Shown here one piece after another: positions 1-7,995 of a DNA stretch of 64,000 nucleotides. The number at the start of each line of letters is the position of its first letter. Within the stretch, counting starts at the first letter, position 1. The notes beneath the pieces are model-generated. The model did not search any database. It saw only the letters and a program-made list of their open reading frames with translations, and had not been told where the DNA came from. The DNA comes from Chloroflexota bacterium (lineage in GTDB: Bacteria; Chloroflexota; Anaerolineae; Promineifilales; Promineifilaceae). Location: contig JACTMP010000003.1 of the NCBI GenBank assembly GCA_014584575.1, positions 62,001 through 126,000 of the forward strand, read 5' to 3'. A program made the position numbers and the translations under genes.

Positions 1-18
1 CACGCCTACAAAAAAATT

Positions 19-1017
19 ATGTCTTTCATCTGGCCCTGGATGCTCCTGACCCTATTGCTCATCCCCCTGTTTGTGTGGGGGTATTGGCGGCTGCTGCGGC
101 GGCGGCAGCAGGCGATGGCGGCGTTGGGGCCATTGGGTGTGGTGCAAAACAGCGCGGGGGTTAACTTGAAGTGGCGACGCCATTTGCCGGCCCTGTTTTT
201 CCTGATTGGCCTGACGCTGCTGTTTTTTAGCCTGGCGCGGCCGGAAATGATCCTGGAACTGCCGCGTGTGGAGGGCACCGTTATCCTGGCCTTCGACGTG
301 TCTAACAGTATGGCCGCCGATGACCTGGAGCCGACGCGCATGGAAGCGGCGAAGGCGGCGGCGCGGACGTTTGTGGAAAACCAGCCCAGTACCGTGCAGA
401 TTGGGGTGGTGGCGTTTAGCAATGGCGGATTGGTGGTGCAGCCGCCGACAGATGACCAGACGGCCGTATTAGACACCATCAATCGCCTCACCCCCCAGGG
501 CGCCACCTCATTGGGCCAGGGCATTTTCACCGCCCTCAACGCCATTGCCGGGGAAGCCATTGCCCTGGACATTGACCTGGATACGCTGGAAGAAGGGTCA
601 CCGCTGCCGGACATCGGTTATTACCCGTCGGCGGTGGTGCTGCTGCTAACCGACGGCGAAAATACCAGCCACCCCGACCCGTTTGAAGTGGCGCAGTTGG
701 CGGCGCAGGCGGGGGTACGCATTTACCCGGTGGGAATTGGCAGCGCCGAGGGCACAGTCTTGCAGCTCGAAGGATTCAATGTGTTGACCCGGCTGGACGA
801 GACGGCTTTGCAGCAAATTGCCAGCACCACCAACGGCGCGTATTACCACGCCGCCGACGAAGAAAGTTTGCAGGAGATTTACCAGAACGTGGATTTACAG
901 TTGGCGATCAGCGGCGAAAAGATGGAGGTCACGGCCGTGTTTGCCGGACTCAGTGCGCTCTTTTTCCTCATCGGTGCGGCGCTGGCCCTGCTCTGGTTTG
1001 GGAGAATGCCGTTATGA
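19..1017 (+). CDS. BatA-type VWA-domain membrane protein
   Basis: A 332-residue protein with a hydrophobic N-terminal segment (residues 1-22), a second one near residues 60-75, a VWA domain from about residue 90, and a C-terminal transmembrane helix near 305-327. The metal-binding (MIDAS) motif is visible as DVSNSM, with a later LTDGEN. This is the BatA/aerotolerance layout: a membrane-anchored VWA domain facing outward that probably binds a divalent cation and a protein partner. It overlaps the next VWA gene by four bases (ATGA), so the two are translationally coupled. In this family such pairs usually follow a MoxR ATPase and a DUF58 gene, which would lie before the window. The partner and substrate are unknown. 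Confidence 0.85.
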   Translation: MSFIWPWMLLTLLLIPLFVWGYWRLLRRRQQAMAALGPLGVVQNSAGVNLKWRRHLPALFFLIGLTLLFFSLARPEMILELPRVEGTVILAFDVSNSMAADDLEPTRMEAAKAAARTFVENQPSTVQIGVVAFSNGGLVVQPPTDDQTAVLDTINRLTPQGATSLGQGIFTALNAIAGEAIALDIDLDTLEEGSPLPDIGYYPSAVVLLLTDGENTSHPDPFEVAQLAAQAGVRIYPVGIGSAEGTVLQLEGFNVLTRLDETALQQIASTTNGAYYHAADEESLQEIYQNVDLQLAISGEKMEVTAVFAGLSALFFLIGAALALLWFGRMPL

Positions 1018-2096
1018 TCTTTCTCTGGCCCTGGTTTTTGCTGCTGCTGTTACTCATCCCGCTGCTGGTGGCGGTCTATGTCTGGATGTTGCGGCGGAAG
1101 CGCAAATTTGCCGTGCGCTATTCCAGCCTGGCGCTGATTCGGGAGGCGATGCCGCGGCGGGCGCGCTGGCGGCAGCACCTGCCCGTGGCCTTGTTTTTGT
1201 TGGCGTTGGCGTGTTTGTTCACGGCCGTTGCCCGCCCCGCCGCCGAAGTGGAAGTCCCCCTCAGCCGCACCACCATCATCCTGGCCATTGATGTGTCTCG
1301 TAGCATGTGCGCCACCGACGTGGAACCCAACCGGCTGGCCGTAGCCCAGGAAGCGGCGCTGGCCTTTGTGGAAGACAACGCCGCCAACACCCGCATTGGC
1401 CTGGTCGCTTTTGCCGGTTTTGCCGAAATTGTCGTCCCGCCCACCAATGACAGAGAGCGGCTGCGCCAGGCCATCGAAAACTTCACCACCTCCATCGGCA
1501 CCGCCATTGGCAGCGCCACCCTCAAATCCATTGACGCCATTGCCGAGGTAAACGAAGCGGTGTCCCCCAGCGGTTATAACCTCAGCGGCGACGGCGAAGC
1601 GCCCTCACCAGATGGCTTTTACCAACCGGACATCATCGTGGTGCTGACGGACGGGGCCAACAGCCGGGGGCCAATGCCGCTGGCCGCCGCCCAACAGGCC
1701 GCCGACCGCCAGATTCGCGTCTATACCATCGGCTTTGGCACGACGGAGCCGGAGCGCATGGTGTGTTCGCCGCAGCAGTTGGGCAGCGATGCGTTTGAGG
1801 GTGGTTTTGGCGGTGGTTTTGGCCCCAACAGTTTCAGCGGCGGCGGGGGCGGGGGCGGTTTTCGCCGTTTTCTGATGCTCGACGAGTCCACATTGCAGGG
1901 CATGGCCGACCTGACCGGCGGCGATTACTACCGGGCGGAAGATGCGAAACAGCTTTACGATGTTTTTGCCAATTTACCGTTTGAACTCATCCTGCAAAAA
2001 CAACGCCATGAAATCAGCTTTGTTTTTGCCATCTTGGGCGCTATTTTTGCCGCCTGCGCCGCCGCGCTTTCGCTGCTGTGGCAGCGTTTCCCCTGA
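1014..2096 (+). CDS. Second BatA/BatB-type VWA-domain membrane protein
   Basis: A 360-residue paralogue of the upstream gene with the same order: N-terminal helices (residues 1-22 and about 57-75), a VWA domain with MIDAS motif DVSRSM and a later LTDGAN, and a C-terminal helix at about 335-355. Near residues 262-285 there is a Gly-rich loop (GGFGGGFG, then a run of seven Gly) inside the VWA fold that the first copy lacks. The start ATG overlaps the stop of the upstream gene. The two probably form a hetero-oligomer at the membrane, an inference from pairing in the family. The gene ends six bases before the convergent stop of the next gene. Confidence 0.85.
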   Translation: MIFLWPWFLLLLLLIPLLVAVYVWMLRRKRKFAVRYSSLALIREAMPRRARWRQHLPVALFLLALACLFTAVARPAAEVEVPLSRTTIILAIDVSRSMCATDVEPNRLAVAQEAALAFVEDNAANTRIGLVAFAGFAEIVVPPTNDRERLRQAIENFTTSIGTAIGSATLKSIDAIAEVNEAVSPSGYNLSGDGEAPSPDGFYQPDIIVVLTDGANSRGPMPLAAAQQAADRQIRVYTIGFGTTEPERMVCSPQQLGSDAFEGGFGGGFGPNSFSGGGGGGGFRRFLMLDESTLQGMADLTGGDYYRAEDAKQLYDVFANLPFELILQKQRHEISFVFAILGAIFAACAAALSLLWQRFP

Positions 2097-2102
2097 TCAG
2101 GG

Positions 2103-4304
2103 TCAGGGTTGTATGGCGAAAATGACGGCATACGCATCCCGATAAAGTTCCTGCAAACCGGGGTCTTTGGCCGCTTCACTTAGAAAGGCGGTGTGATTGA
2201 TGTCGGCAAAAACGTAGGCGGCATTGTTGAACCGCTCATAGATGACGGCGCTGGGCTGCGCGACCTGGCCGCGTGTGATCTGCACCCATTCGTTGTACAA
2301 CTCCATATCGTGCAGGGAGAGATAGGTGGGGTCTAAGCCGACGGTGTACACGTTGTCGCTGTCATAGAAGAAGAGGCGGGTGAAGTCGTCCCAGTCGGTC
2401 TGGAAGACCATGCTGCCGGGCGGGCTGTAGGCTTTGAGCCAGAGTGTGGCGGCGGCGTAGCGGTCGGCGGGGGCGGAGGCGGCTACGGCCGTATGCCCAT
2501 CACGCACGGTATAAACAGCCGGTATGAACAACAACAGGGCCAATGCCGCGGCGATCTGGTAACGGCGATACGGCCGTGACCCCACCCACTCCACCAACAG
2601 CGGCGACAAACTGACGGCGGCAAACAGCAGCACAAACGCCGGGAAGTATTCCACAAAACGGCGGGCGCGGAAGAGCATCAGGCCAAAGAGGGCGGCGAGC
2701 AAGAAAAGGGTAAGCAGACGGGCATCCATGCGACGGTTATACCAATTCAGAATTAACATCGTCAACAGGAACAACCCCAACGCCAGCCCCGCATTTTCCA
2801 GCAGCACCCAACTGTCATACGGGTACCACTCATTGCCCACGCGGACGCCGCTGCTGTCCCACAATTTGGGCAGCAGGTGGCGGGCGATAAAGGTCAGGTT
2901 TTGTGGGAAATAAGGGTTGACCACCAGACCGATGAGAATACCCCCCGTCGGGTAGGCCAACACAGGCCAGACCAGCCGCCGCTCCGCCACGTAAAGCGCG
3001 GCAAAATAGATACCGCTGACCACCAGCAGCAGCGGGAAGGCGTCATATAACCAGACATACAGCACCCCCAACGGCAGCAGCCGCCGGTATTTGCCCTGGA
3101 ACAACCAGTGCAGCGCCAACACCATCACCAGCAGCGAGGCGGATTGGGCGCGGGTCATGCTCAGCCGGTAGAGGAAGGCGCCGGAGAGGGCAAACAGCGC
3201 CAGCGTCCAGAGCGCCGCGCCGCGCACCCCCTGGCCGCGCAGCAGCCACCAGATGGCCAGGAAGGGCAGCGCCGCCAGAATGATGGTGGCAACCTTCACC
3301 TGCTGCGTCAGCGCCAGGCCGCCATCCAGCGCCGGATCGGTCTGGGCGAACAGTGCCAGGTAGAGGTGGAACAGCAGGTGGTGGTTGTAAAATTCTGCCT
3401 CGTTGAGGATAGTGAGGGGGAGTTGGGGCGGGGTGGGCGTCAGCCCTTGCTGGCGCACCAGCAGCCCCATTTTGGCGTGGTAGTAGCCGTCGTTGCCCAC
3501 CAGGGCGGGGGTGCTGTATTGCAGGTAGGCGAACACGGCCGTACACACCGCGAACAGCGCCAACCCCACTGCCAACGTCTGCAAACGGGCGCGCTCCTGC
3601 ACGGCCGTCCACCCTTTCACTTCTCGCGCCTCCCGGTACACCAGCCAGACCATGACGCTGACCACAATCAGTTCGCCGCCATCCTCAATGGCGATCAACA
3701 CCTCATGCAGCACACGCCAGCCAGAGGCCATCTGGCCCAGCATGTCCAGGCCCACGCCAACGACGCCCAGCGCCAGCAGCGCCAGGATGAGGGAGAGGGA
3801 GAAGCGGCGAGTACGGCCGTCGCTGTCCTGATAGGCCCTCACCAACGCCGTCAGCAGCCCTAATGCGACCAGCCCGACAAAGAGCAGTTCACCCAGGTCG
3901 CGCGGCCTCAGGCCAATAAGCGGCGGCAGGCCAACCGCATTTGCCAGCCACAACCCGGCGGTCTCGTGCAGGCGCAGGGCGTCATCCAGCAGCAAAAAGG
4001 CAAACAGCGCCAGCCAGACAATAAGCAACGGCCGGCGCTGCTCTCTGGCCAGAATCACCAGCAGCCAGACAATGCCCGTCAGCTTCAGGTATTGGTACCA
4101 CTCGGCATACCCCCCATCCACGTCCAGGTAAAACAACCTCCCGCCAGACAGGGGCGTAAACACCAGCGCCAGATGGAGGAGGATGAACAGGGCGTCGCCA
4201 ATGAGTAAGAGGAGTGGCAAGTGGCAGGTGGCAGAGTCTGCCACTCTTGTGCTTAATGACTTGACAGGTTTCAGAAAACCTGTCAAGTCTAATTTTGTAA
4301 ACAT
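2103..4304 (-). CDS. Multi-pass membrane protein, GT-C glycosyltransferase-like
   Basis: About 733 residues with more than a dozen hydrophobic segments and a soluble C-terminal region of about 150 residues (DGHTAV to the end). The layout resembles GT-C/PMT-type lipid-linked sugar transferases, but I see no diagnostic catalytic motif, so function is open. The start is uncertain. The open frame runs back to 4445 inside the preceding gene, which would be non-native sequence. ATG at 4304 lies one base after the upstream stop, but codons 4 onward then cross a perfect hairpin (4258-4289) and a TGGCA repeat (4213-4247). A TTG about 28 codons further in would avoid both. The peptide made from the hairpin looks unlike a protein N-terminus, which favours the internal start. 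Confidence 0.6.
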   Translation of the reverse strand: MFTKLDLTGFLKPVKSLSTRVADSATCHLPLLLLIGDALFILLHLALVFTPLSGGRLFYLDVDGGYAEWYQYLKLTGIVWLLVILAREQRRPLLIVWLALFAFLLLDDALRLHETAGLWLANAVGLPPLIGLRPRDLGELLFVGLVALGLLTALVRAYQDSDGRTRRFSLSLILALLALGVVGVGLDMLGQMASGWRVLHEVLIAIEDGGELIVVSVMVWLVYREAREVKGWTAVQERARLQTLAVGLALFAVCTAVFAYLQYSTPALVGNDGYYHAKMGLLVRQQGLTPTPPQLPLTILNEAEFYNHHLLFHLYLALFAQTDPALDGGLALTQQVKVATIILAALPFLAIWWLLRGQGVRGAALWTLALFALSGAFLYRLSMTRAQSASLLVMVLALHWLFQGKYRRLLPLGVLYVWLYDAFPLLLVVSGIYFAALYVAERRLVWPVLAYPTGGILIGLVVNPYFPQNLTFIARHLLPKLWDSSGVRVGNEWYPYDSWVLLENAGLALGLFLLTMLILNWYNRRMDARLLTLFLLAALFGLMLFRARRFVEYFPAFVLLFAAVSLSPLLVEWVGSRPYRRYQIAAALALLLFIPAVYTVRDGHTAVAASAPADRYAAATLWLKAYSPPGSMVFQTDWDDFTRLFFYDSDNVYTVGLDPTYLSLHDMELYNEWVQITRGQVAQPSAVIYERFNNAAYVFADINHTAFLSEAAKDPGLQELYRDAYAVIFAIQP
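4213..4247. repeat. Heptad repeat array AGTGGCA with return arm
   Basis: Three units of seven bases (AGTGGCA, AGTGGCA, GGTGGCA) are followed by an inverted copy (TGCCACT), so the array can fold back. It lies at the very start of the membrane-protein frame beside the 4258-4289 hairpin. The same unit recurs at 7675-7710 and 63021-63060. Confidence 0.75.
4258..4289. terminator. Perfect hairpin after the FecR-type gene
   Basis: Arms GACTTGACAGGTT and AACCTGTCAAGTC pair around a short loop, 17 bases beyond the stop of the FecR/DUF5666 gene. A near-identical hairpin (GACCTGACAGGTT) follows the kinase-FGE gene at 55275-55308. Position suggests transcription termination, but there is no clear U-tract, so it may be a mobile palindrome. 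Confidence 0.6.
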
Positions 4305-4305
4305 A

Positions 4306-6723
4306 TCAATCGTTGTCGTTGCGGTTATCGCCCCGATTATCATTGTCGTTGCGATTGCTGTTACCACCGGGCGGCGCCGGCGGCACAATGATGATAATTG
4401 GTTGGTAGATGACGATGATGGGGCCGATGATGATGACCACGCCATCTACGCGGATGCAGATGGGGAAGCTGATGACGCCGTTGTTTTGCACGTTGCCCAC
4501 AAAACTGATGTCATCATCGTCATCATCCCAATGGATGGACGGCCAGCCTTGCAGCAGCAGTTGGTTGGGCTGCACGCCAACCACCAGGGTGTTGATGATG
4601 AAACAGCCGAGGCCAAAGTGGGGGTGCAACGGCCGTATGCTCAACACCTGCCACGTGCCATCACCGGTCAGGTGAATGCGCACCACCACCAGTTCACCCA
4701 CGCTGATATTGCCTATGATAACCGTATTACCCGTCACCACCAACGGCAGCCCGTTGACCACCCAGGGATTGGTGCTGTTGACGATGCCGATGAGGACTAT
4801 GATGTTTTGTCCATCATCATCGTCGTCATCATCATCATGGCCCAGGCGGTCAATGGTTGAGGCCACCCAGGTGCCGTCGGCCAGGATGACGCCGCGTACC
4901 CGCACCCGGTCGCCAACAGAAATGCCCGGTTCTACGGCCGTCCAATCGCGCGTTTCAAAATCTATGCCTGTCACGCGCCAGGGGTCTATGCTTTGCACCC
5001 GCCCGGTGATGGTAAAGGTAGGCGGTTGGTCATTCTGCACCCGTTTGATGCGGCGCGCCAGCCAGTCGCCATCTTCCAAAATTCGGCCGCTGGCCTCCAC
5101 TACGTCGCCAATGCCAATCCCGTCTTCTATAGTAGTCTGCGAATTAAGCGAAATGGTTACGCCAGAAATTGTCCAGCTTTCCGCGCCGATGGCTTCTACC
5201 ACGCCGGTGAAGCGGAAGGGGAAGCCGGGCTGGTCACTCAGTTTCTCGATTTCCCTGGCCTGCAAACCGCCGCCCATCAAGATGATACCATTGACACGCA
5301 CCCGGTCGCCTATGGCGATGTCATCGTCAATCTGGGTCGCCTCCGTCACCAGGATGGTTTGCCCGGCGACCGTCCAGGCGGTGGGGCTGATGGCCTCCAC
5401 CGGGCCGGTGAGGGTGAAGCGGTTGTTGAGGTTGGGGCGCAGCAGGCGGATGCGGTCGGCCATACGGCTGCCATCGGCCAGCAGGCGGCCTTCCACATAG
5501 ACCAGGTCGCCCACCTGCGGGTTGCCGACGATGATGGTCTGGTTGTGCGTCTGGAAGGTTTGTCCGGCGATGATCCAGACAGGCCCAATCTGGCTGACCT
5601 GGCCTTCGCCGGTGATGCGGAAGTTGGGTTCTTGCGGCGGGCTGCCGGCGAGCACGGCCGTGACCTGCCCCGCCACCACCGGCACCGTCCGGTTCAGCCC
5701 GGTCACGTCCACCTTGCCTTCTGTGACGGCAAACTGGGCCAGCAACGTGGGCGTAACCAATACCTGGAATTTGGTGCCCCGCGCGATGCCGGAACCGGCC
5801 GGGGTGCGCACCTCATACCGCGAGCCGCCGTCATTGCGAAACTCCACACTGTGTTCACTTTCACCCACGTATTGGGTCAGGATGACGGTACGGAAACCAT
5901 CGGCCGGCGGGTTGGCGTTTAGTTCGTCAATAGAAAGCTCGGTGTTGGCCCCCAGGTGCGCCTGGCTGCCATCGTAGAAGGTGAGGGTAGCCTGGGAGAG
6001 GCTGCCGGTGCGCAGGCGCTGCCCAGCGATGACGGCCGCGAGTTTGTTCACGGCCGTCCACGTCCCATCCGCGCCTTGAATTTGCACCAGCCCGGCGACG
6101 GCTTCGACGGCGGCCGTTTGGGCGTTCAGGTTGAGGGATGTGGAGAGGATGGGCAGGTAGGTGGTGATGGTGTTGGTGGTATCGGTCACGGCCGTGCCTG
6201 TGACGGCCGTCTCCTCGCCCATTTCCCCCAGAGGTGATTCTGTAGTGGGAACGCCAGCTTCGGCGATAGGTGGTGCGGGCGGGTTGTCGGCGATGATGGT
6301 CGTAACCGGCCCTTCTTCGGGAGCGGTGATAACCGTCTCGACTTCGTCGTCCGTTTGCCCGCGTGACAGACCCAACCAGGCCAGGCTGACCAGGGCAATC
6401 AGCAGGACAATGGCTAAACCGGCGGCCAGTTCACGTCGGGTGAGCAGCCAGTCCAACCAGCCTTGCAGTTGGGCCAGTATCGGTGGCGAGGTGGGTGGTG
6501 GGGTGGATGGTTTGAGGCGGTGTACGGCCGTGCCCAGCACCAACGCCCGCTGGTCGGCAATGCTCGCCGCCTCTGCATCCGCCGCAGAAAACGCCCGAAT
6601 GTCGGCAATTAGCCGCAGCGCCCTGGCTTCCGCCTCCGGCAGTCCTGCCAGGCAAACCTCCACCGGTTCACCCCGTTCCAATCGTTCAATTCGTTCCTGA
6701 AATAATTCTGCTAACTCGTCCAT
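4306..6723 (-). CDS. FecR-domain membrane protein with DUF5666 repeats
   Basis: About 805 residues. A short N-terminal acidic helix (MDELAELFQERIERLERG) is followed by a single transmembrane helix (ELAAGLAIVLLIALVSLAWL), a FecR-like domain (QRLRTGSLSQATLTFYDGSQ, then SGIARGTKF) and at least four DUF5666-like beta repeats of about 65 residues, each with a W-V-G-T core and a GDxVxVxG turn. Two Asp runs (eight and six residues) lie in the last third. The gene follows an ECF sigma gene, so it probably acts as that sigma factor's membrane-bound regulator. ATG at 6723 is chosen because GTGAAAGG precedes it by eight bases. The open frame continues upstream to 6864, but only through the 6771-6858 palindrome. 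Confidence 0.8.
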   Translation of the reverse strand: MDELAELFQERIERLERGEPVEVCLAGLPEAEARALRLIADIRAFSAADAEAASIADQRALVLGTAVHRLKPSTPPPTSPPILAQLQGWLDWLLTRRELAAGLAIVLLIALVSLAWLGLSRGQTDDEVETVITAPEEGPVTTIIADNPPAPPIAEAGVPTTESPLGEMGEETAVTGTAVTDTTNTITTYLPILSTSLNLNAQTAAVEAVAGLVQIQGADGTWTAVNKLAAVIAGQRLRTGSLSQATLTFYDGSQAHLGANTELSIDELNANPPADGFRTVILTQYVGESEHSVEFRNDGGSRYEVRTPAGSGIARGTKFQVLVTPTLLAQFAVTEGKVDVTGLNRTVPVVAGQVTAVLAGSPPQEPNFRITGEGQVSQIGPVWIIAGQTFQTHNQTIIVGNPQVGDLVYVEGRLLADGSRMADRIRLLRPNLNNRFTLTGPVEAISPTAWTVAGQTILVTEATQIDDDIAIGDRVRVNGIILMGGGLQAREIEKLSDQPGFPFRFTGVVEAIGAESWTISGVTISLNSQTTIEDGIGIGDVVEASGRILEDGDWLARRIKRVQNDQPPTFTITGRVQSIDPWRVTGIDFETRDWTAVEPGISVGDRVRVRGVILADGTWVASTIDRLGHDDDDDDDDGQNIIVLIGIVNSTNPWVVNGLPLVVTGNTVIIGNISVGELVVVRIHLTGDGTWQVLSIRPLHPHFGLGCFIINTLVVGVQPNQLLLQGWPSIHWDDDDDDISFVGNVQNNGVISFPICIRVDGVVIIIGPIIVIYQPIIIIVPPAPPGGNSNRNDNDNRGDNRNDND

Positions 6724-6770
6724 ATCATTACCTTTCACTGCACCATCAACAAAAAAACTAAAATTTCTCG

Positions 6771-6858
6771 TGTCATTCCGATGAGTCTTCGAGGAGGAAT
6801 CCCTGCCACTTGTACAGGAGAGGGATTCCTCGCTCCGAAGACTTCGCTCGGAATGACA
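6771..6858. repeat. Long palindromic element between sigma and FecR genes
   Basis: The left arm begins TGTCATTCCGA and the right arm ends TCGGAATGACA. Arms of about 37 bases match with few differences around a 14-base centre. This is a repetitive-extragenic-palindrome type of sequence. It lies in the leader of the FecR-type gene and could fold in the mRNA between the sigma gene and its regulator. No flanking target duplication is visible. Confidence 0.75.
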
Positions 6859-6902
6859 GGTCAATTGCTGAAGTTAAAAAGACTTTTTTAACGGTGTACT
6901 TC

Positions 6903-7448
6903 CTATTCGTAGGCCAATGCGACCTGTAACGCCAAAATGCCCCGATGCTGCAATGTTTTGACGGCGGCGACGGTCTTGCCCAACATATCGGCCACTTCTT
7001 TCAGTGAAAATCCGGCCACAAAACGCAAGACGATCACTTCCCGCTGGTTTTCGTCAATTTTGTCCAGGCCATCCAACACCCATTCCATTTCCAGTTGCTT
7101 CTCCACCACGTGGGCGGGATTATCATGGTGATGGCTGACCTCCTGGGCATACACCAGGGGGACAACGGGCTGCCTGGCCTCCTTCTGGCCTTGTTTGATC
7201 ACCAGATTGTGGGCAATGCGGTACAACCAGGCGGTGAAAGGAGCTTCCATGGGCCGGAAGCCGGGCAGATTGTCTACCATACGTAAAAACACCTCGCCCG
7301 TAAGGTCTTGCGCCGCCTGGGTATCGGCCACTTTGAAGCGGATATAACGGAAGATGCGCGGCCGGTGCCGGTCATATAGTTCGGCAACGGCCGTCATATT
7401 GCCGGCCTGTGCGTGTTTTACCAGTTCCATATCATCTAGTTCCTGCAT
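6903..7448 (-). CDS. ECF-subfamily RNA polymerase sigma factor
   Basis: A 181-residue sigma-70 family protein of ECF size. Region 2 is seen at residues 20-85 (LYDRHRPRIFRYIRFKV, then DLTGEVFLRMVDNL and the FTAWLYRIAHNL segment). Region 4 is at about 125-175, with a helix-turn-helix (FSLKEVADMLGKTVAAVKTL). Regions 1.1 and 3 are absent, as usual in this group. GATGAGGA precedes the ATG. It is followed on the same strand by the FecR-type membrane protein, the usual sigma/regulator arrangement. A TTGAAA-17-GATTAT promoter lies upstream. The signal sensed cannot be read from the sequence. Confidence 0.92.
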   Translation of the reverse strand: MQELDDMELVKHAQAGNMTAVAELYDRHRPRIFRYIRFKVADTQAAQDLTGEVFLRMVDNLPGFRPMEAPFTAWLYRIAHNLVIKQGQKEARQPVVPLVYAQEVSHHHDNPAHVVEKQLEMEWVLDGLDKIDENQREVIVLRFVAGFSLKEVADMLGKTVAAVKTLQHRGILALQVALAYE

Positions 7449-7491
7449 GTTCAGTCCTCATCCGTCCAGAAAAGAGACATCTACCAGGTAT

Positions 7492-7520
7492 ATAATCTCC
7501 CGGCGGGCCGAAAGTTTCAA
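7492..7520 (-). promoter_or_regulatory. Promoter for the ECF sigma gene
   Basis: On the minus strand TTGAAA (7520-7515) and GATTAT (7497-7492) are separated by 17 bases, about 45 bases upstream of the sigma start codon. The match to a sigma-70 promoter is reasonable but not perfect. Confidence 0.5.
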
Positions 7521-7674
7521 ATTGCCCAAAGAGTCTGGCAACGGAAAGTAAAACGCTTACCCAAACGGGCCAGACGGCGGCAGATAGGGCAACAACAGTG
7601 ACAGAAAGCATGATGAATTTCCGCCAAAGGTAACTGGCCTGGCCCGCCCCGCCTGCCTACACTTGACCGGGTCA

Positions 7675-7710
7675 CAAGTGGCAGGCGGCAGGTTACTTGC
7701 CACTTGCAAC
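7675..7710. repeat. Heptad repeat array AGTGGCA / TGCCACT
   Basis: AAGTGGCA, GGCGGCA and GGTTACT are followed by the return arm TGCCACTT. It uses the same unit as the array at 4213-4247 and lies in the 547-base gap between the sigma gene and the lipoprotein gene. Confidence 0.7.
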
Positions 7711-7723
7711 CGATGGATGATTC

Positions 7724-7873
7724 AGAATTCTCGTTAATGTCATTAGTTTTTCACCATGACTACAACGGATAAAGAAATGAATGGATTCCTCTCCGGAAAT
7801 TTATGAGCATTTTTCTCCATCCGTTGTAGTCTTAAGGGATTGGCGAAAACTTCGTGACACTAACGAATTCTCT
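7724..7873. repeat. Nested imperfect palindrome, MITE-like
   Basis: An outer pair (AGAATTCTCGTTAATGTCA / TGACACTAACGAATTCTCT) encloses an inner exact pair (GACTACAACGGAT / ATCCGTTGTAGTC). It resembles a decayed miniature inverted-repeat element. I see no convincing target duplication. Most of the 7449-7995 gap is made of this element, the heptad array and the 7914-7982 fold-back (GAAAATAG / CTATTTTC). No gene is seen in the gap. Confidence 0.6.
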
Positions 7874-7995
7874 ATTTATTAAGGAGACTTCACGGGCGAT
7901 AGCCCACCCACATGAATGAAAATAGAACGCCGGTTTACAACATTTTATCCGCGTCATCCACGTGAATCCGCGTCCTATTTTCAGAGGAGACAGGT

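Noticed and set aside
1790..1860. Gly-rich run in the second VWA gene as an assembly artefact
   Set aside because: The frame is kept, the unit is not a perfect repeat and it lies in a loop of the VWA fold, so it is probably a genuine flexible insert.
3108..3863. 251-codon plus-strand frame opposite the GT-C-like membrane gene
   Set aside because: Gln/His/Arg-rich product typical of the complement of Leu-rich membrane codons, with no recognisable motif.
4183..4860. Asp/Val/Ile-rich plus-strand frames over the FecR-type gene end
   Set aside because: They arise as complements of the Asp-run and GATGAT repeats in the FecR/DUF5666 gene.
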